The notes below the pieces were generated by a model. It searched no databases. It saw only the letters and a list, made by a program, of their open reading frames with translations, and had not been told where the DNA came from. A DNA stretch of 64,000 nt from Anoplolepis gracilipes (taxonomy: Eukaryota > Arthropoda > Insecta > Hymenoptera > Formicidae), in the NCBI RefSeq assembly GCF_047496725.1, contig NC_132985.1, positions 4,021,001-4,085,000 on the forward strand, in the 5' to 3' direction. The position numbers and the translations under genes were made by a program. Positions 15,565 to 26,799 of the stretch are shown here, in pieces (within the stretch, counting starts at the first letter, position 1; every line of letters starts with the position of its first letter).

Positions 15565-15701
15565 AAGTATCGAGCGACCATTTCTGACCATTTCTATTTT
15601 TTTTTTAGATTTTTTTTAAATTTTTTAAATCCTTTCTTTTTTTGCAAGAATAAGTTACTAATATAAAAAATAAAAACGGCCAGAATAACCGCTCGATACT
15701 T
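15565..15701. mobile_element. Small foldback element (137 bp)
   Basis: Perfect 12-bp terminal inverted repeat AAGTATCGAGCG at both ends, with complementarity continuing imperfectly for about 40 bp (one indel and several mismatches) into T-rich and A-rich halves. The middle is AT-rich. No target-site duplication is obvious. It looks like a MITE or solo hairpin derived from one; no coding capacity. Confidence 0.55.
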
Positions 15702-18023
15702 TTAATATTAAAGAGTAGAATAGTCTCAGATATTCTTAATATTTATATAATTTACGTAAAAAATATATACTGAATGGGATATTTTCTTACCATTCTATTC
15801 TTTAATATTTGATATTATTAATCCTAATGATAACAAAAAGAATTTTACATGGATTTTGCTATTTATTAAAACTTTGACAAAGTAAATATACAGTTTTTAT
15901 TTAATTTATAAATAATCCAAAAAATATCTCGTAAAAAAGAAAATATCCTTATTCCTTAAGAATATCTATTAAAAGATTATAAAATATACATTTTGAGAAT
16001 ACAATTTTTTCGGCATAGTAATCGTGATTTCAGTTTGGCCTGTCGAGCACATCGCATATTTATTCGCTCGTGTTCTTTTTCCATAGTTGTGCGAGATCGT
16101 CGGTATTTCTTCTACGTATTTTTTCGTCATAATATAATATAATTGCGCGATTTCTTTCTTCCTTTTCATCACGATATAGGCACCATTGTCTTCTTTTATG
16201 ATTTTACGTAAAACAAAGTACCTCTGGTAACGATAAATTCTCCATTTGTGCTTTTTCGCTCTCTTCCTTCCCCCTTCCTTCTCTTCTTACCGTCCTCTCA
16301 CTCTCTCTCTCTCTCTCTTTAATTTTCTCACCTACTCATGTATTCTCTTGTTTCTTCCGAAGTTGTTCATGATTTCCGTTCATTCACCCTTTCCGGTCAT
16401 CACCCTTTCTTCTCCCGCTGCCTCCACCGATCCGACATTGTTGTCTCCTCGCAACTCATTTCCGCGACTTCTTCTCAAGATCGTTTACCGCGCAGCGACA
16501 ATCTCCTGACAAATTTAAGATTTGAACATCTACTTTTTTTCAAAGTTTAAGAGGAGAAATAAAAAAAAATTCAAGAGGGAAGAGATAAAAAGATGTAAAC
16601 AGATTTAGTTTTTAAAACTTTTTACGAATAAGCGCGCGATTCATTTTAAACATTGAACTTTATATTTCTTAAGCGTGTGTTGGCGTGCAATTCTTAAGCT
16701 TACGGTGACTTCTTCACGAAATTATAACAAGCTGCGACGATTTTACTGTCATTCCTAACTTTTGCAATTATGCCTTCTTCGAGGACGATGCGTAAAGTGA
16801 TTTCGCTAATGGAGAAAGATACATTGCGTTTGCAAATAAGAAACATGAAGACCTTTAAGATTCTTGAAGGATTTATCGCTGTCCGAGTCCATGCAGAAAA
16901 TGCATCACGTAATCATCGAGTTTGTCGTATCGCGTTAGTTTAGAAATGTTCTCGCAGTCGGTCGTTCGTCATCGTCAAAGTGAATCTCGCCTTATTATTG
17001 CGATTCGCGTGACGCCTTGATTTTCTTCTTATAATTCCATCTCACCCGCTGTGTGCCATCAACTCGATAAAAGCCGGTCAGCTAATAATATCAGTTAAGT
17101 TTTGATACATGTCATCACACATGAAAGCTTATTTCTGGAAGAGAGATCGAGTAGATTTTAAAAATATGGACATGCATACTTATTGTGTGGTATATTAAAA
17201 ACGGGAAAATTAAAAATACAATAAATATATGTTAATAGAGATGTAATTTTTAAAATCTTATTAAAAATAATTAAACATGTACGTTATTAAGATTTTTTAT
17301 TAAATTTATTAAAATTTCTTGTCGAGTCAAATTTTTGATAGCTTCTGAATTTGTCTGTATTTAAAAATAGAATGTCTGGAAAAAGGCATTATTTTAAGAT
17401 GCAATAAGAAATTCGAGTCTACATTGTTTTAGATTGGCAGGCACATTTGTCATATTTTATTAGGTCGGGCAGATACGCGATCGTGTGTGGGCTTAATTGA
17501 CAAGCGGAATTGGCGAACTCGTTCGTATTGTGCAGGACAACAAGGTTGGCGTGTCGGATAATACGGTTTCCTCTTAAAAACAAGGCGAACCAATCGAACC
17601 AGTTTCCGTGGAACGAGTAACGTGCACGATATTATCTAATTTCTGAATTATTTATCACACCTCGCCCTTCTTCCAATGGAATCGTGTATCGGATTTTCGG
17701 TATCGATTTACAGCGCGATTACAATTGTTTAATGGTACGAACGTTTAATTATTTTCTTTGTGTTTTGTATCTTTTGGCCGACCATTTGTCCGCAATATTT
17801 GCTTTGTTTTTTGATCGAATGAACGCTTTTAAACATTAGGTACGTAACCTAGATTTTAGCAATTTAAAATTATTTGATATTCCTCGAACGGATGAGAAAC
17901 ATTTTTTTTTCTCTAGTTTAAATATGTAGTAATAAACTTTTAGAGGGATATAATATGATATTTCGAACTAAGATATACCTCAGTAATATATTCATGCATT
18001 TTTGTGACGAAGCGAATATAAGG

Positions 18024-18024
<1 letters not shown>
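15702..18024. other. No gene seen
   Basis: AT-rich unique DNA with a CT-rich patch at 16260-16320. A weak GATAAAAG plus TCAGTT promoter-like pair occurs at 17066-17096. Confidence 0.6.
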
Positions 18025-18077
<53 letters not shown>

Positions 18078-18107
18078 GGTGTGTGTGTGTGTGTGTGTAT
18101 ATACATA
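18025..18107. repeat. (TA)n(TG)n compound microsatellite
   Basis: TA repeat passing into TG repeat and ending at the TA flank of the MITE at 18108; a short TA repeat resumes after the element at 18513. Confidence 0.95.
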
Positions 18108-18512
18108 CAGGGTGTCCGGTAATAATCGCTCGACCTTTCGTGGGCAGATAGAGTAGGTCAAACCGAATAAAAAAGTCCTTTACCATTTTGCGATTTGCGC
18201 AATAATTAAAATATTAATGAAAAACGTTCAACGTATGCCGAGGGCTATATGCGCCGCGTTTTTAATTAATATTTTAATAATTATTGCGAAAATCACAAAA
18301 TGTTCAGTTTGACTTGCTCTATCAGCCTTAGATAGATGGGGCGATTTTTACCGGACACTTTGTATTGTATATATAATATCGTTCGCTGAGCGTTTTTAAT
18401 TAATAGTTCAATAATTATTGCGCAAGTCGCAAAATGATAAAGGACTTTTCTATTCGGTTTGACCTGCTCTATCTGCCCATGAAAGGTCGGGCGATTATTA
18501 CCGGACACCCTG
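18108..18512. mobile_element. Foldback MITE with CAGGGTGTCC termini and a third internal arm
   Basis: Starts CAGGGTGTCCGGTAATAATC and ends with the inverse, flanked by TA on both sides (TA target duplication, as in Tc1/mariner-type elements). The terminal inverted arms are over 100 bp each with few differences, reaching into ATTATTGCGCAA-type sequence. A third, more diverged copy of the same arm lies at about 18258-18366, in the same orientation as the right arm (18390-18512). There is no transposase ORF, so it is non-autonomous. It sits inside a TA/TG microsatellite, which continues as TA after it. Confidence 0.85.
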
Positions 18513-20473
18513 TATATATATATATATATTTGAACGTGTCGTGCTAGATATCTCGAGCATCCGCGTTCATTTCGTCGTCACAGGAACCGGGTGTACGAGA
18601 GCAACCGAACGATCGATAACACAGATAATCGAACGTCGAACGAGGACATGCCTCGAGCGTTTCTGGTTCCTCTCCAAAGTCGCGAATAATACCGCGGGTC
18701 GTGCTCGATAATCGCTTTTTCCGAGTCTTCGCAGAGTGGATTTCGATAGTGCGAAGAGACACGTCGACACTTCGCGTGACAAATGGTCGCCAATTCGAGA
18801 TGACGGTAAAGCGTCGTCGGTAATAGTGTCTCTGTTAGCCTTCTACATTCAAGATGCTTTTTCAGCGTATCGCCTTGTCTGCTTTTATTGAAAGAGTCAT
18901 CGTGTCAATTTTAAAATTACTTATAGTTTGCAAAATTGATTTATACACAAAGCAGCAATTTTTGTAAAATAAAAACCCAGTCGGTTTAAAATGACTTATT
19001 CCACGAAATGGATAATCAATGAGCAACGTTACGCGAAAATGACATAACTTATGATACAATTAGCGTAGTTACAGTATGCAATTGTTGTCTATCAAATCTA
19101 TCCGATACGGGATAGAACGTACATTGAATCGCATTTCGCTCGTTACGAGAAAATACAATTAGATATTTATACGCACTTGCGGCGTACGTTGCGAAATTAG
19201 CAATTAGCGCTAACGGCCTCGTTGCATCTCCATCACGGCTTAATTCAAAATAAGACAGAACGATGCGCAAAGCGCTAACAGTGAATTCTGGGATGTAGCC
19301 AGAGAGCTACGAAGCTAATACCATTAACTCAACAATTGCTAAAGTGGCAATTAGACTTCGAAGACGAAGCCGTGTATGCGACACTTTGGAACTGAGATTC
19401 GATTGTATGTACATATACATATATGCGGAATCGCACGAGATAGAAGCTTGTACAAGATAACGATAAAAATATATTTTACATTTTTAAAAATCTTATAATT
19501 TTTTTTTTTTATACTTTTATGTTTGTCAAATCAAGTCTTATTTTTAAGTAATAAATTTATTTTAAGATATTTTTATATATAAATATTAAATATATATTTT
19601 AATATATTATATAATGTCTTTTCAAATGTGTTTTCTCGCTAGACTGTTGTTAAAAAAAAATGATTTGTACAAGTTTCAATAGCGATAAGAAGGCGATATA
19701 TTTTCTCACAATATTCTAAACGCGAGTTATTATTTTGTACAAAGCACATAGCTCTGAGTCGAGACTTAAACTAGGATTTGGCGATACCAGTAAATCCTCT
19801 TGGAGTCTTAAGCTTGTCGCTTCGACTTAATTGCCACGATTATCCTTAAATTCATTCTTCGCGTAGCTACGTCGTGGTGCCGAAAACGGACCCATCGAAC
19901 GATAAGGAGATTGCGAGCTGGTTTGAAAAATAATCATTAGGGGATGTTCGAGGGTTACACGCCGTTGGCGGCCGTGGTACCAGCTTTTCAAGTCCCTTAG
20001 CCGACGGTAGCGGTCGCCTTCGACTTTCTCGAAACTTTTCAGCATTCAGGGAGGGTAGAGATCACCCTATAGAACGGCCAAGGGGTGGAAGAAAAGCGGT
20101 TGCCTTCGAGAATTCCACCTTCCCTCCCTGCCTCCACCGAGGGTTATGTAGGTGTTAATCGCGACGTGTGTGCGAGACGCTGAACGTAGAAGAGAATACC
20201 GGGATCGGGTAGTAAGCCGCGAAATATCGACCGTAAATGTTGTTGATGCAAACGGTAACCATGGGTGACTCGGCTAGGTTGACCAATTGCAGTCTTCACG
20301 GTGGCCGTACACGACCAATCGGCTCGCGGTACGCTGCCGGTTTTTTGATTGGGCGATACCAGGGATAAGAGACCAGTTCGAGGCCATCGAGACTCACAAA
20401 TGAACGTGGACACTTGAAGTGGAGAACATCGGCCTGCTGCTGCGACCGTGCAAAGTGCCCGTCGTCGTTCTTC
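18513..20473. other. No gene seen
   Basis: Unique DNA; moderately GC-rich at 18540-18850 and from 19850 onward. No domain-bearing frame. Confidence 0.6.
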
Positions 20474-20496
20474 GTCCAACTTGGTCGCCGTTGCCT

Positions 20497-20527
<31 letters not shown>

Positions 20528-20528
20528 T
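20474..20528. repeat. CGCCGT hexanucleotide array
   Basis: Tandem CGCCGT units, the last five close to perfect, inside a CpG-rich island just upstream of the candidate secreted-peptide ORF. Confidence 0.85.
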
Positions 20529-20689
20529 ATCATCGATCACCTCGCTCGTCGTCTTCTTATCGCGTAACGCGACCTACGGATAGCGATTCGGATTTTGTGT
20601 CTATCTCTCGATTATCGGTACCGCCCCGAGCCTCTTCTGCGTAAGATTCTTTTACAATCAGCTTTAAGGTCTGGAGCACGATCTCCAGC

Positions 20690-20866
20690 ATGACCACCGC
20701 ACACCTACTGATGTGGATGCACTTGATGTTTCACTTTGCTGTGTGTCTCCTTGGTTCTGTGAATTCAAGTCAGCGGACATACCAGCGAAATTTTCCTCAA
20801 TTTCCCTTGGACGAATTTTTCTATGCACCGCAGGATGCAGTTATGCAGATAATCAGCTTTAAATGA
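20690..20866 (+). CDS. Candidate 58-residue secreted peptide (unrecognised)
   Basis: A 58-codon ATG ORF. It opens MTTAHLLMWM, followed by a hydrophobic run HLMFHFAVCLLG, then SVNS, which offers a signal-peptidase site obeying the small-residue -3/-1 rule (V-N-S before S-Q). The predicted mature part is 32 residues, from SQRTYQRNFPQF to MQIISFK, rich in aromatics, with one tyrosine-proline-type cluster (FFYAPQD) and no cysteine. The ATG has A at -3. No internal donor was seen, so it would be single-exon. It sits just after a CpG-rich island with a CGCCGT hexanucleotide array. No canonical AATAAA was seen in the next 300 bp. I do not recognise the peptide; signal-peptide-like ORFs of this size occur by chance, so the call is tentative. 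Confidence 0.25.
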   Translation: MTTAHLLMWMHLMFHFAVCLLGSVNSSQRTYQRNFPQFPLDEFFYAPQDAVMQIISFK

Positions 20867-21158
20867 TACTTGCGATTACTCTAGATTACCGATTTTTCAC
20901 TTTACAACATTTTTTAAACAAGCCAGAAATGTGCACATTTAAATGAAATTTTTCCATTAGCTTCTTTTTGTACATTGCAACGTATTATGCTGTTATTCGG
21001 TTGTACAATTTTTATTCAGAAATTTAATTAACAAACGCACATCCTTTTCGCTCCTCCATTTGTTCGAGAGATCTTAGAGAGCTTTAATCACAATACTTTT
21101 TTATAGGCTTTTTATTTAGCTAAATCAGAAAAAGAGAATAGAAAAAGAGAATTATGTA

Positions 21159-21206
<48 letters not shown>

Positions 21207-22107
21207 TATATTTGAGAAGTAGAAGAGGTTGATTTGTGCTTTGTTCGATTTTTCCGATATTGAGATTTTTTTTACACTTGACCGATTAATTCAGCGTACT
21301 CGCAATCCAGTTGAACACACGTCTTACAATTAGACTATTCTTATAGCAGATCACAGGACTAACAGAGTGGATTACAGTGTATTTTGTGTACTATATAACA
21401 CGCGTTTCGGTCGAGCGCGTATTTTACATCGGATTCGCCCGCTTTCAGCCACCACCACTAGCGTTACTTCCACCACTACTATTGCCAGCAGCAGTCACCA
21501 CTGTCACTGTCGTCCCTTCTCGCTTGATCTATGTGTTTGTCGGAGCGAAATTAAGTTATTTCATTATCGCACGCTATTGTAGCTATTCCCGTCTGTATAG
21601 ACACGCTGTTGTTTCGGCGCCGAACTGGCTTCATTCGTCTCGAGAGAGAAAACTCGTACGACAGACACATTAAGAGAATTCTATAAGTTTTTGCCTCTCT
21701 TGTGATCAAGTGACGCGTTAATCCTGAACTCGACGTTGTATACGTATCTCGTACCGTAGACTCTCGCGACTTCTATCTTAAGAATTAAATTAAATTCGTG
21801 TATAATAAAAAAACCTTTAAAGAGAAAGAGAAATAAATATTTTACACCATATATTGTGTTAAATCGTACATTCGAATCAATAGCGTTGCGTTTGTCATTG
21901 AGAAACGAAAATAAACACATTCCACACGGTTTGTTTATACGCGTGTTTCTATTTGAGTGTGTCGCAATTTGCTTAGAAACATTCCACAACACGTGCGCGT
22001 CTTTCCCGAAACGAATTTGGCGGACAGTTTAGTTCTCCTATCGAGCTCACGCGTTGCGGATCGTATGGCGAACCTGGAGCATAATTCTGTCGCGTTTTGT
22101 GTTTCAG
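20867..22107. other. No gene seen
   Basis: AT-rich DNA with a TA repeat near 21166-21195 and a GC-richer part at 21400-21680 whose frames are unrecognised. Confidence 0.6.
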
Positions 22108-22161
22108 ACTGACTGACGGAGAGCTGGCATTGATCGTGGAGTAATTTACTTCTGTGTCAAG
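22108..22161 (+). other. Candidate untranslated exon
   Basis: A 54-nt segment bounded by a strong acceptor (cgcgttttgtgtttcag) and a strong donor (caag/gtgagt). All three frames contain stops (TGA or TAA), so if it is an exon it is non-coding. That is what a 5' UTR exon of a downstream gene would look like, and hnRNP K needs at least one upstream untranslated exon. Linking it to hnRNP K across 17.6 kb is inference; chance pairs of good splice sites also occur. Confidence 0.3.
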
Positions 22162-23149
22162 GTGAGTCGATAAATATGTTTACTTTGCGAATTAGTTGGT
22201 TCATAAACTTGAGAGAATACGATGAAATAAAAGTGTCACGCGATATCGAGTCTCACATCAGAGCGTCGCATTAATTAATTTATTACACTCAGATGTATTG
22301 TCCGTCACATATTTAAATCTTTAAATGAATCGCCGAATTTTGCGCACAAATAACGCTATTTTTATCAATTTTATACATTTATAAAAATAATAAATTTAAT
22401 TAATTAATTAATTTTTTTTTTATTTTATTATTTTATATATTGGTATTTTTTATTATTTTTAAATTTTATAAATTTTGAGGGTAGCGGAATCAGTATGCAC
22501 AAGTATCATTCATTAACATGTTACTGGGATACTTTTCTAATTGTTAATTACAAGCCACAATCACGTTCTCTATACTCGTGTACGAAGATTGACGATAAGA
22601 TCGCCGTGGCTATTGTTCTTTCCGGGAAAGACGGGTAGCGTATGCCATTCATGCGCCGCATAATTTCCTCCGGTTTCTCCAGCTTTTCCGCCGTAGTCGT
22701 GCGAAATTAGCGCGATTCAAGAATTCTCAATCGCGTAAGAATAATATTATCCGTTACTCAGCCCTTCCTCGCATTCGCCTGGCATTCGAACCAGTGACGA
22801 ATATGAGGAAAGCCGCAAGTGCTAACTGTTCCCTCCCTGCTCGTTTTCATTCAATTAGACTCACTATTTATATCCGCGTGAACCTCTCTCGGAAGATTAA
22901 GACGATAATCAAGTCGTCGGGAACATACGATGATTCTCTAATCGCAGCGAAAGGCACGACGCTTTTAATTATGTCAGCCGCTGGTTAACGAAATGTGTCT
23001 TTAAAATTGTATATTTCCGTACTAATAATCTCGCACGAACATATCACTTTATTAAACATTATTATACTTGAATAACTTATTAAGTAACACAAATACCCGG
23101 TGCGATAATAACGGGACATGATAAAGCTTTTGTCGCGATACGTAAAAAC

Positions 23150-23188
<39 letters not shown>

Positions 23189-24145
23189 GTATAATAATAT
23201 TATATATAATATAATAATTTTGAAACATTAATAGAAATTATCTTCTATACTTTATAATTATGCGTGAAATAATTATATATTTGCACAAAATGCAAATCAA
23301 AAAGCAGCTTTTAATTTGTTCACTTTTCCACGAAAAGTCAATTAATGCAAATCGTTAAATCATATGCTTTATTAACGTAAACTGCAACGTGGATAATCAT
23401 TTTCGATACAAGAGTAAAGTAAAACTTTCCGTTTCTTTTGGTCTGGATAAAGAAGAGAAAAGGAAGAGAGACCGAAAGAGAATCACGAAGCGTGACTGTG
23501 AATTCTCGTCTCAGCCGTGAAATCACTGTCCATCATATCTCACTCGCTATCGTTCTCCGTGTCTCCTTTCCCTTTCTCTTCCTCACTCATGTCTTTATTT
23601 CATATTTTACCGTTTACCTTCCATCGGCACGGAACAAAAATATCCTCTTCGAATCTCTACAATATAATAAATAAATCACGCGTAATCATTATTTAATCAC
23701 GAGCTATCACTGTTGCGATAACACATTTACGCGTATCACCACTAATATTAGTAATTATTTAATGTGCTTGTCGGAATTCTCTCAACTTTTTTATCGATCG
23801 CATTTTCGATAATGTTGCATAATTGATGCCGATTTTTTCCCCTCTATAAATATGCAATTATATACAGGAATCAATCTTTCTTTAAAAAACGTTCGATCAG
23901 AGATGCCATAATTTTTTCAATATTAGTTTTCAACGTTGTATATGTTTATCGGCTTTCTATAATCCCGCTTAGTTTGTATCGCATTATCGCTTCGTGTAAT
24001 CCTTTCGCGTTCGTTATGGTTCGTTAATTCATATCTCGGCAGAAACGAACGGATGTAATTTAAAAGCGAAAAGAAGGGAATCAAGTATCATAGATTGTTA
24101 CGTGTGTTTACCGAATATTAATCAGTCCGCACGTCGTTGAACTCA

Positions 24146-24176
<31 letters not shown>

Positions 24177-25098
24177 TCTTGCAATTCCGGTGATATTCTC
24201 CAGAGGACGGATCGATATGAAATATATATGGTGATCTGAAATATACGGCTGTAAACTGTGTGTTTTTTTTCCGTACTTTTTCATCGTGTAATTGTCGTTA
24301 GAGAGCGAACTCTCATTTAACATGGAAGCAATTGTAACAATTTGTCATTAGTATTCCGCACGTATTCGATCTCTGACTGCTCAAGAGTTCCCCAAAGTTA
24401 TTGCGGATTATTGCGAGCAATGAAAATAGAAAACGCGGAAATGTATGGAAATCGGAGAAAGTCGTAGACAGACACAAAATACACGAACGGAGGTGTGCGA
24501 TGGAAGTTGCAGCCGCGGAGAAACGTGTCGTAGAATATCGGAGAAATAGAAGATGCTGGAAATAAGAGAGAGGAAATGGTAGGAAAAGGGAGATGGGTTT
24601 ATGTAATACGATAATGTAATTTAGTCAGTACGATGAAGTAAGACCGAGGTATTAGCATATTGAGGAACGATATATCGAAGGGAAAAAAAAAAAGCCGCCC
24701 CCGCCCCCTGTCCGTCCGGGAAGAAGGAAACTTGGATGTACGTGTGCGCGAGCGGCAAGAAGAGAGTATAACCGGATGTTCTCGCGCGCGAGAACCGCAG
24801 AGATACGAGACGCGAATTCGATTTTGTTTTGCCTTGCCTTCGCGGTCGTAAAGCTGTTTCTATCGTCGATCGTAACTTTTAGAACGAGAATTTCTCTATG
24901 AAGATTTTATCTGTTTATTCCGGAGTATATATCCCTTAGTCGTTTGGGGCTAAAATCGGGCTTCCTTATCGATAAACGGATGTGCCCGAGTTCTCTCGTC
25001 GTGGATTATTACGGCCCCCCCCCCCCTGGAAACACGTTCCGAAATCGTATCGCGGGTTCCTGCTGAATCACCCTGTATGTAGAGAGACGAAATTGCGA
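22162..25098. other. No gene seen
   Basis: Unique AT-rich DNA with a TA repeat at 23157-23187 and a poly(T) run at 24148; CpG-rich from about 24660. Confidence 0.6.
24148..24174. repeat. Poly(T) run, 27 nt
   Basis: Twenty-seven consecutive T. Confidence 0.97.
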
Positions 25099-25147
25099 GG
25101 GTAGAGGGAGAGGGGCGAGGGGGTGGGCGCGGGCGCGGGCGCGGGCG
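25099..25147 (+). repeat. G-run array with GGGCGC repeats (G-quadruplex-prone)
   Basis: At least seven G tracts of three or more, separated by loops of one to about five bases, ending in four GGGCGC units. It meets the usual G3+ quadruplex pattern on the + strand and lies just upstream of a candidate first exon. Confidence 0.8.
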
Positions 25148-25199
25148 CTGTGAGGGAGAAGAAAGTAAGGGAAAGAAAAAAGGTGAAAGAGAGCGAGAG

Positions 25200-25599
25200 A
25201 GAATGAAGGGACGAGGGCGCATCGTCGGCGCATGCGTGTCGACGCAACAATATGGTGAATTCCGCGAAGCGGCCCAGTATCCGCCCGACCGTCAGCTGAT
25301 CGATATACTTCCGCACGCACGCCACGTCATACGCGCCGTACCCGAGTGCGACACGCATGTCTTGCATCGGTCTGACCGTTAGGCGTGCGACTTTATGCCG
25401 CGGTGCCGCGCATTCGCCGATCTGTGCTCGGGATTTCGTGTTTGTGTTACGTCATACGTGTCATTCTCGTTCTTCTCGTCATCCTCGTCTTCGTTGTCGA
25501 GCGGCGGACGAGCAGAACGCGTTCGGACAACGACGACGGGCTGCTCTCGACGTAGCTAGAGTAGAGTCCGAAGGGAAAAAAGAACTTGGCTGATCGCAG
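25200..25599 (+). promoter_or_regulatory. Candidate CpG-rich promoter and first exon with donor
   Basis: A CpG-rich block about 14 kb upstream of the hnRNP K start codon, ending in a good donor (gatcgcag/gtatgt at 25599/25600). It follows a G-quadruplex-prone tract (25099-25147). The combination of CpG island, G-rich flank and donor is typical of insect TATA-less first exons. No TATA box or clear initiator was found. Assignment to hnRNP K is inference; a non-coding RNA is equally possible. Confidence 0.25.
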
Positions 25600-25749
25600 G
25601 TATGTTGAAACCTGCTGCCCGATCGTGTTTATCAAACCGATTTACAAGTATCTCCTACAGCTGCTCGATCCCGCGTAGTATCAAACGGCTAGGGTTCTTC
25701 ATATCATGATTTTTATCTAAATGTAAGAGTTTTCTTATTCCGGTGCCAC

Positions 25750-26600
25750 GACTTTTAATTATATTTTTAAAATAATATGATTTATCTGTCGTCAAATACT
25801 GGAGTAATTTTTAATTTTCCCATTAACTAATAAAAAATTTTAAATTGTTTACTATATTATTTGACAATTCTTATTCTTATTATTTATTAAAAAGAGAGTT
25901 TAGTTTACCAAATTTTGTTACAATCACAATTTAGTTTACACAATTATTTACTATTTTATTAATTAAGTACTATGTTTTTTTTAATGAATTTTAAAAGTAA
26001 TGTGATTTTTTTTTATTATCAAATACTGAAGTAATTTTTAATTTTTCCATTAAGTTAACTAATAAAAAATTTAAAAGTGTTTACTATATTATTTTACACG
26101 TATTCTTATTATTTATTAGATAGAGAGTTTAGTTTATCGAATTTTGTTACAATCACAATGTAATTTACACAATTATTTACTATTTTAATTAAGTACTACG
26201 TTTTTTTAAACAAAAGCCTTATCTGTTTAATAATTGTATGATATTTTTTTTTGTATCTTCTGGCAGCTTTTATTCCTGGATGTATTCTTCGTTTCGCTGC
26301 GTTCGTGGCAGCGTATAATGTCGACGGTGTCGAGTATCGCTATTCATTTACTTTACAATTATTTTATTATTTTGCCGAGAGTTTATTCTTTATTAAATTT
26401 TGTCATAATTACAATTTACTTTGCATAATTATTTATTATTTTATTAATCCACGTACTAATTGCGTCTAATGAAAACGTCTTTCTCTCTAATAATTAACAT
26501 TCTCTTTGTACCTCCTGATAGCTATTATAGGGTGCTTCGCATTCTTCATCGCAGCATTCGTGGCAGCGTATAATCTCGACGGTGTCGAGTGTCGCGGTTA
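25750..26600. repeat. Four-unit degenerate tandem duplication (about 228-255 bp period)
   Basis: Units 1 and 2 share GAGAGTTTAGTTTA...ATTTTGTTACAATCACAAT at 25895 and 26123 (period 228). Unit 3 shares the diverged GAGAGTTTATTC block at 26377 (period 254). Units 3 and 4 share TTCGTGGCAGCGTATAAT followed by TCGACGGTGTCGAGT at 26302 and 26557 (period 255). Divergence between units is large, so the duplication is old. No ORF spans it. Confidence 0.75.
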
Positions 26601-26675
26601 GTCAGCGTTCGCTGCTCACGTAAGCGACGTAATCGCGCTTTCGGCATAAACAAGAGCCCCCGCTTATGGACGCGC

Positions 26676-26676
<1 letters not shown>

Positions 26677-26711
<35 letters not shown>
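26677..26711. repeat. (CT)n microsatellite
   Basis: About 17 CT units. Confidence 0.96.
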
Positions 26712-26712
<1 letters not shown>

Positions 26713-26799
26713 GGAAACATGATACTCGTGCACCCTTTTATCGGGACAATCTGGCCTAAAAACCTTAAAAGTCTTATCGCGCGCCGCATGACCCCTGCT

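Noticed and set aside
17066..17100. GATAAAAG and TCAGTT promoter-like pair
   Set aside because: Spacing of 27 is slightly short, the motifs are common by chance in AT-rich DNA, and only a 29-codon ORF follows.
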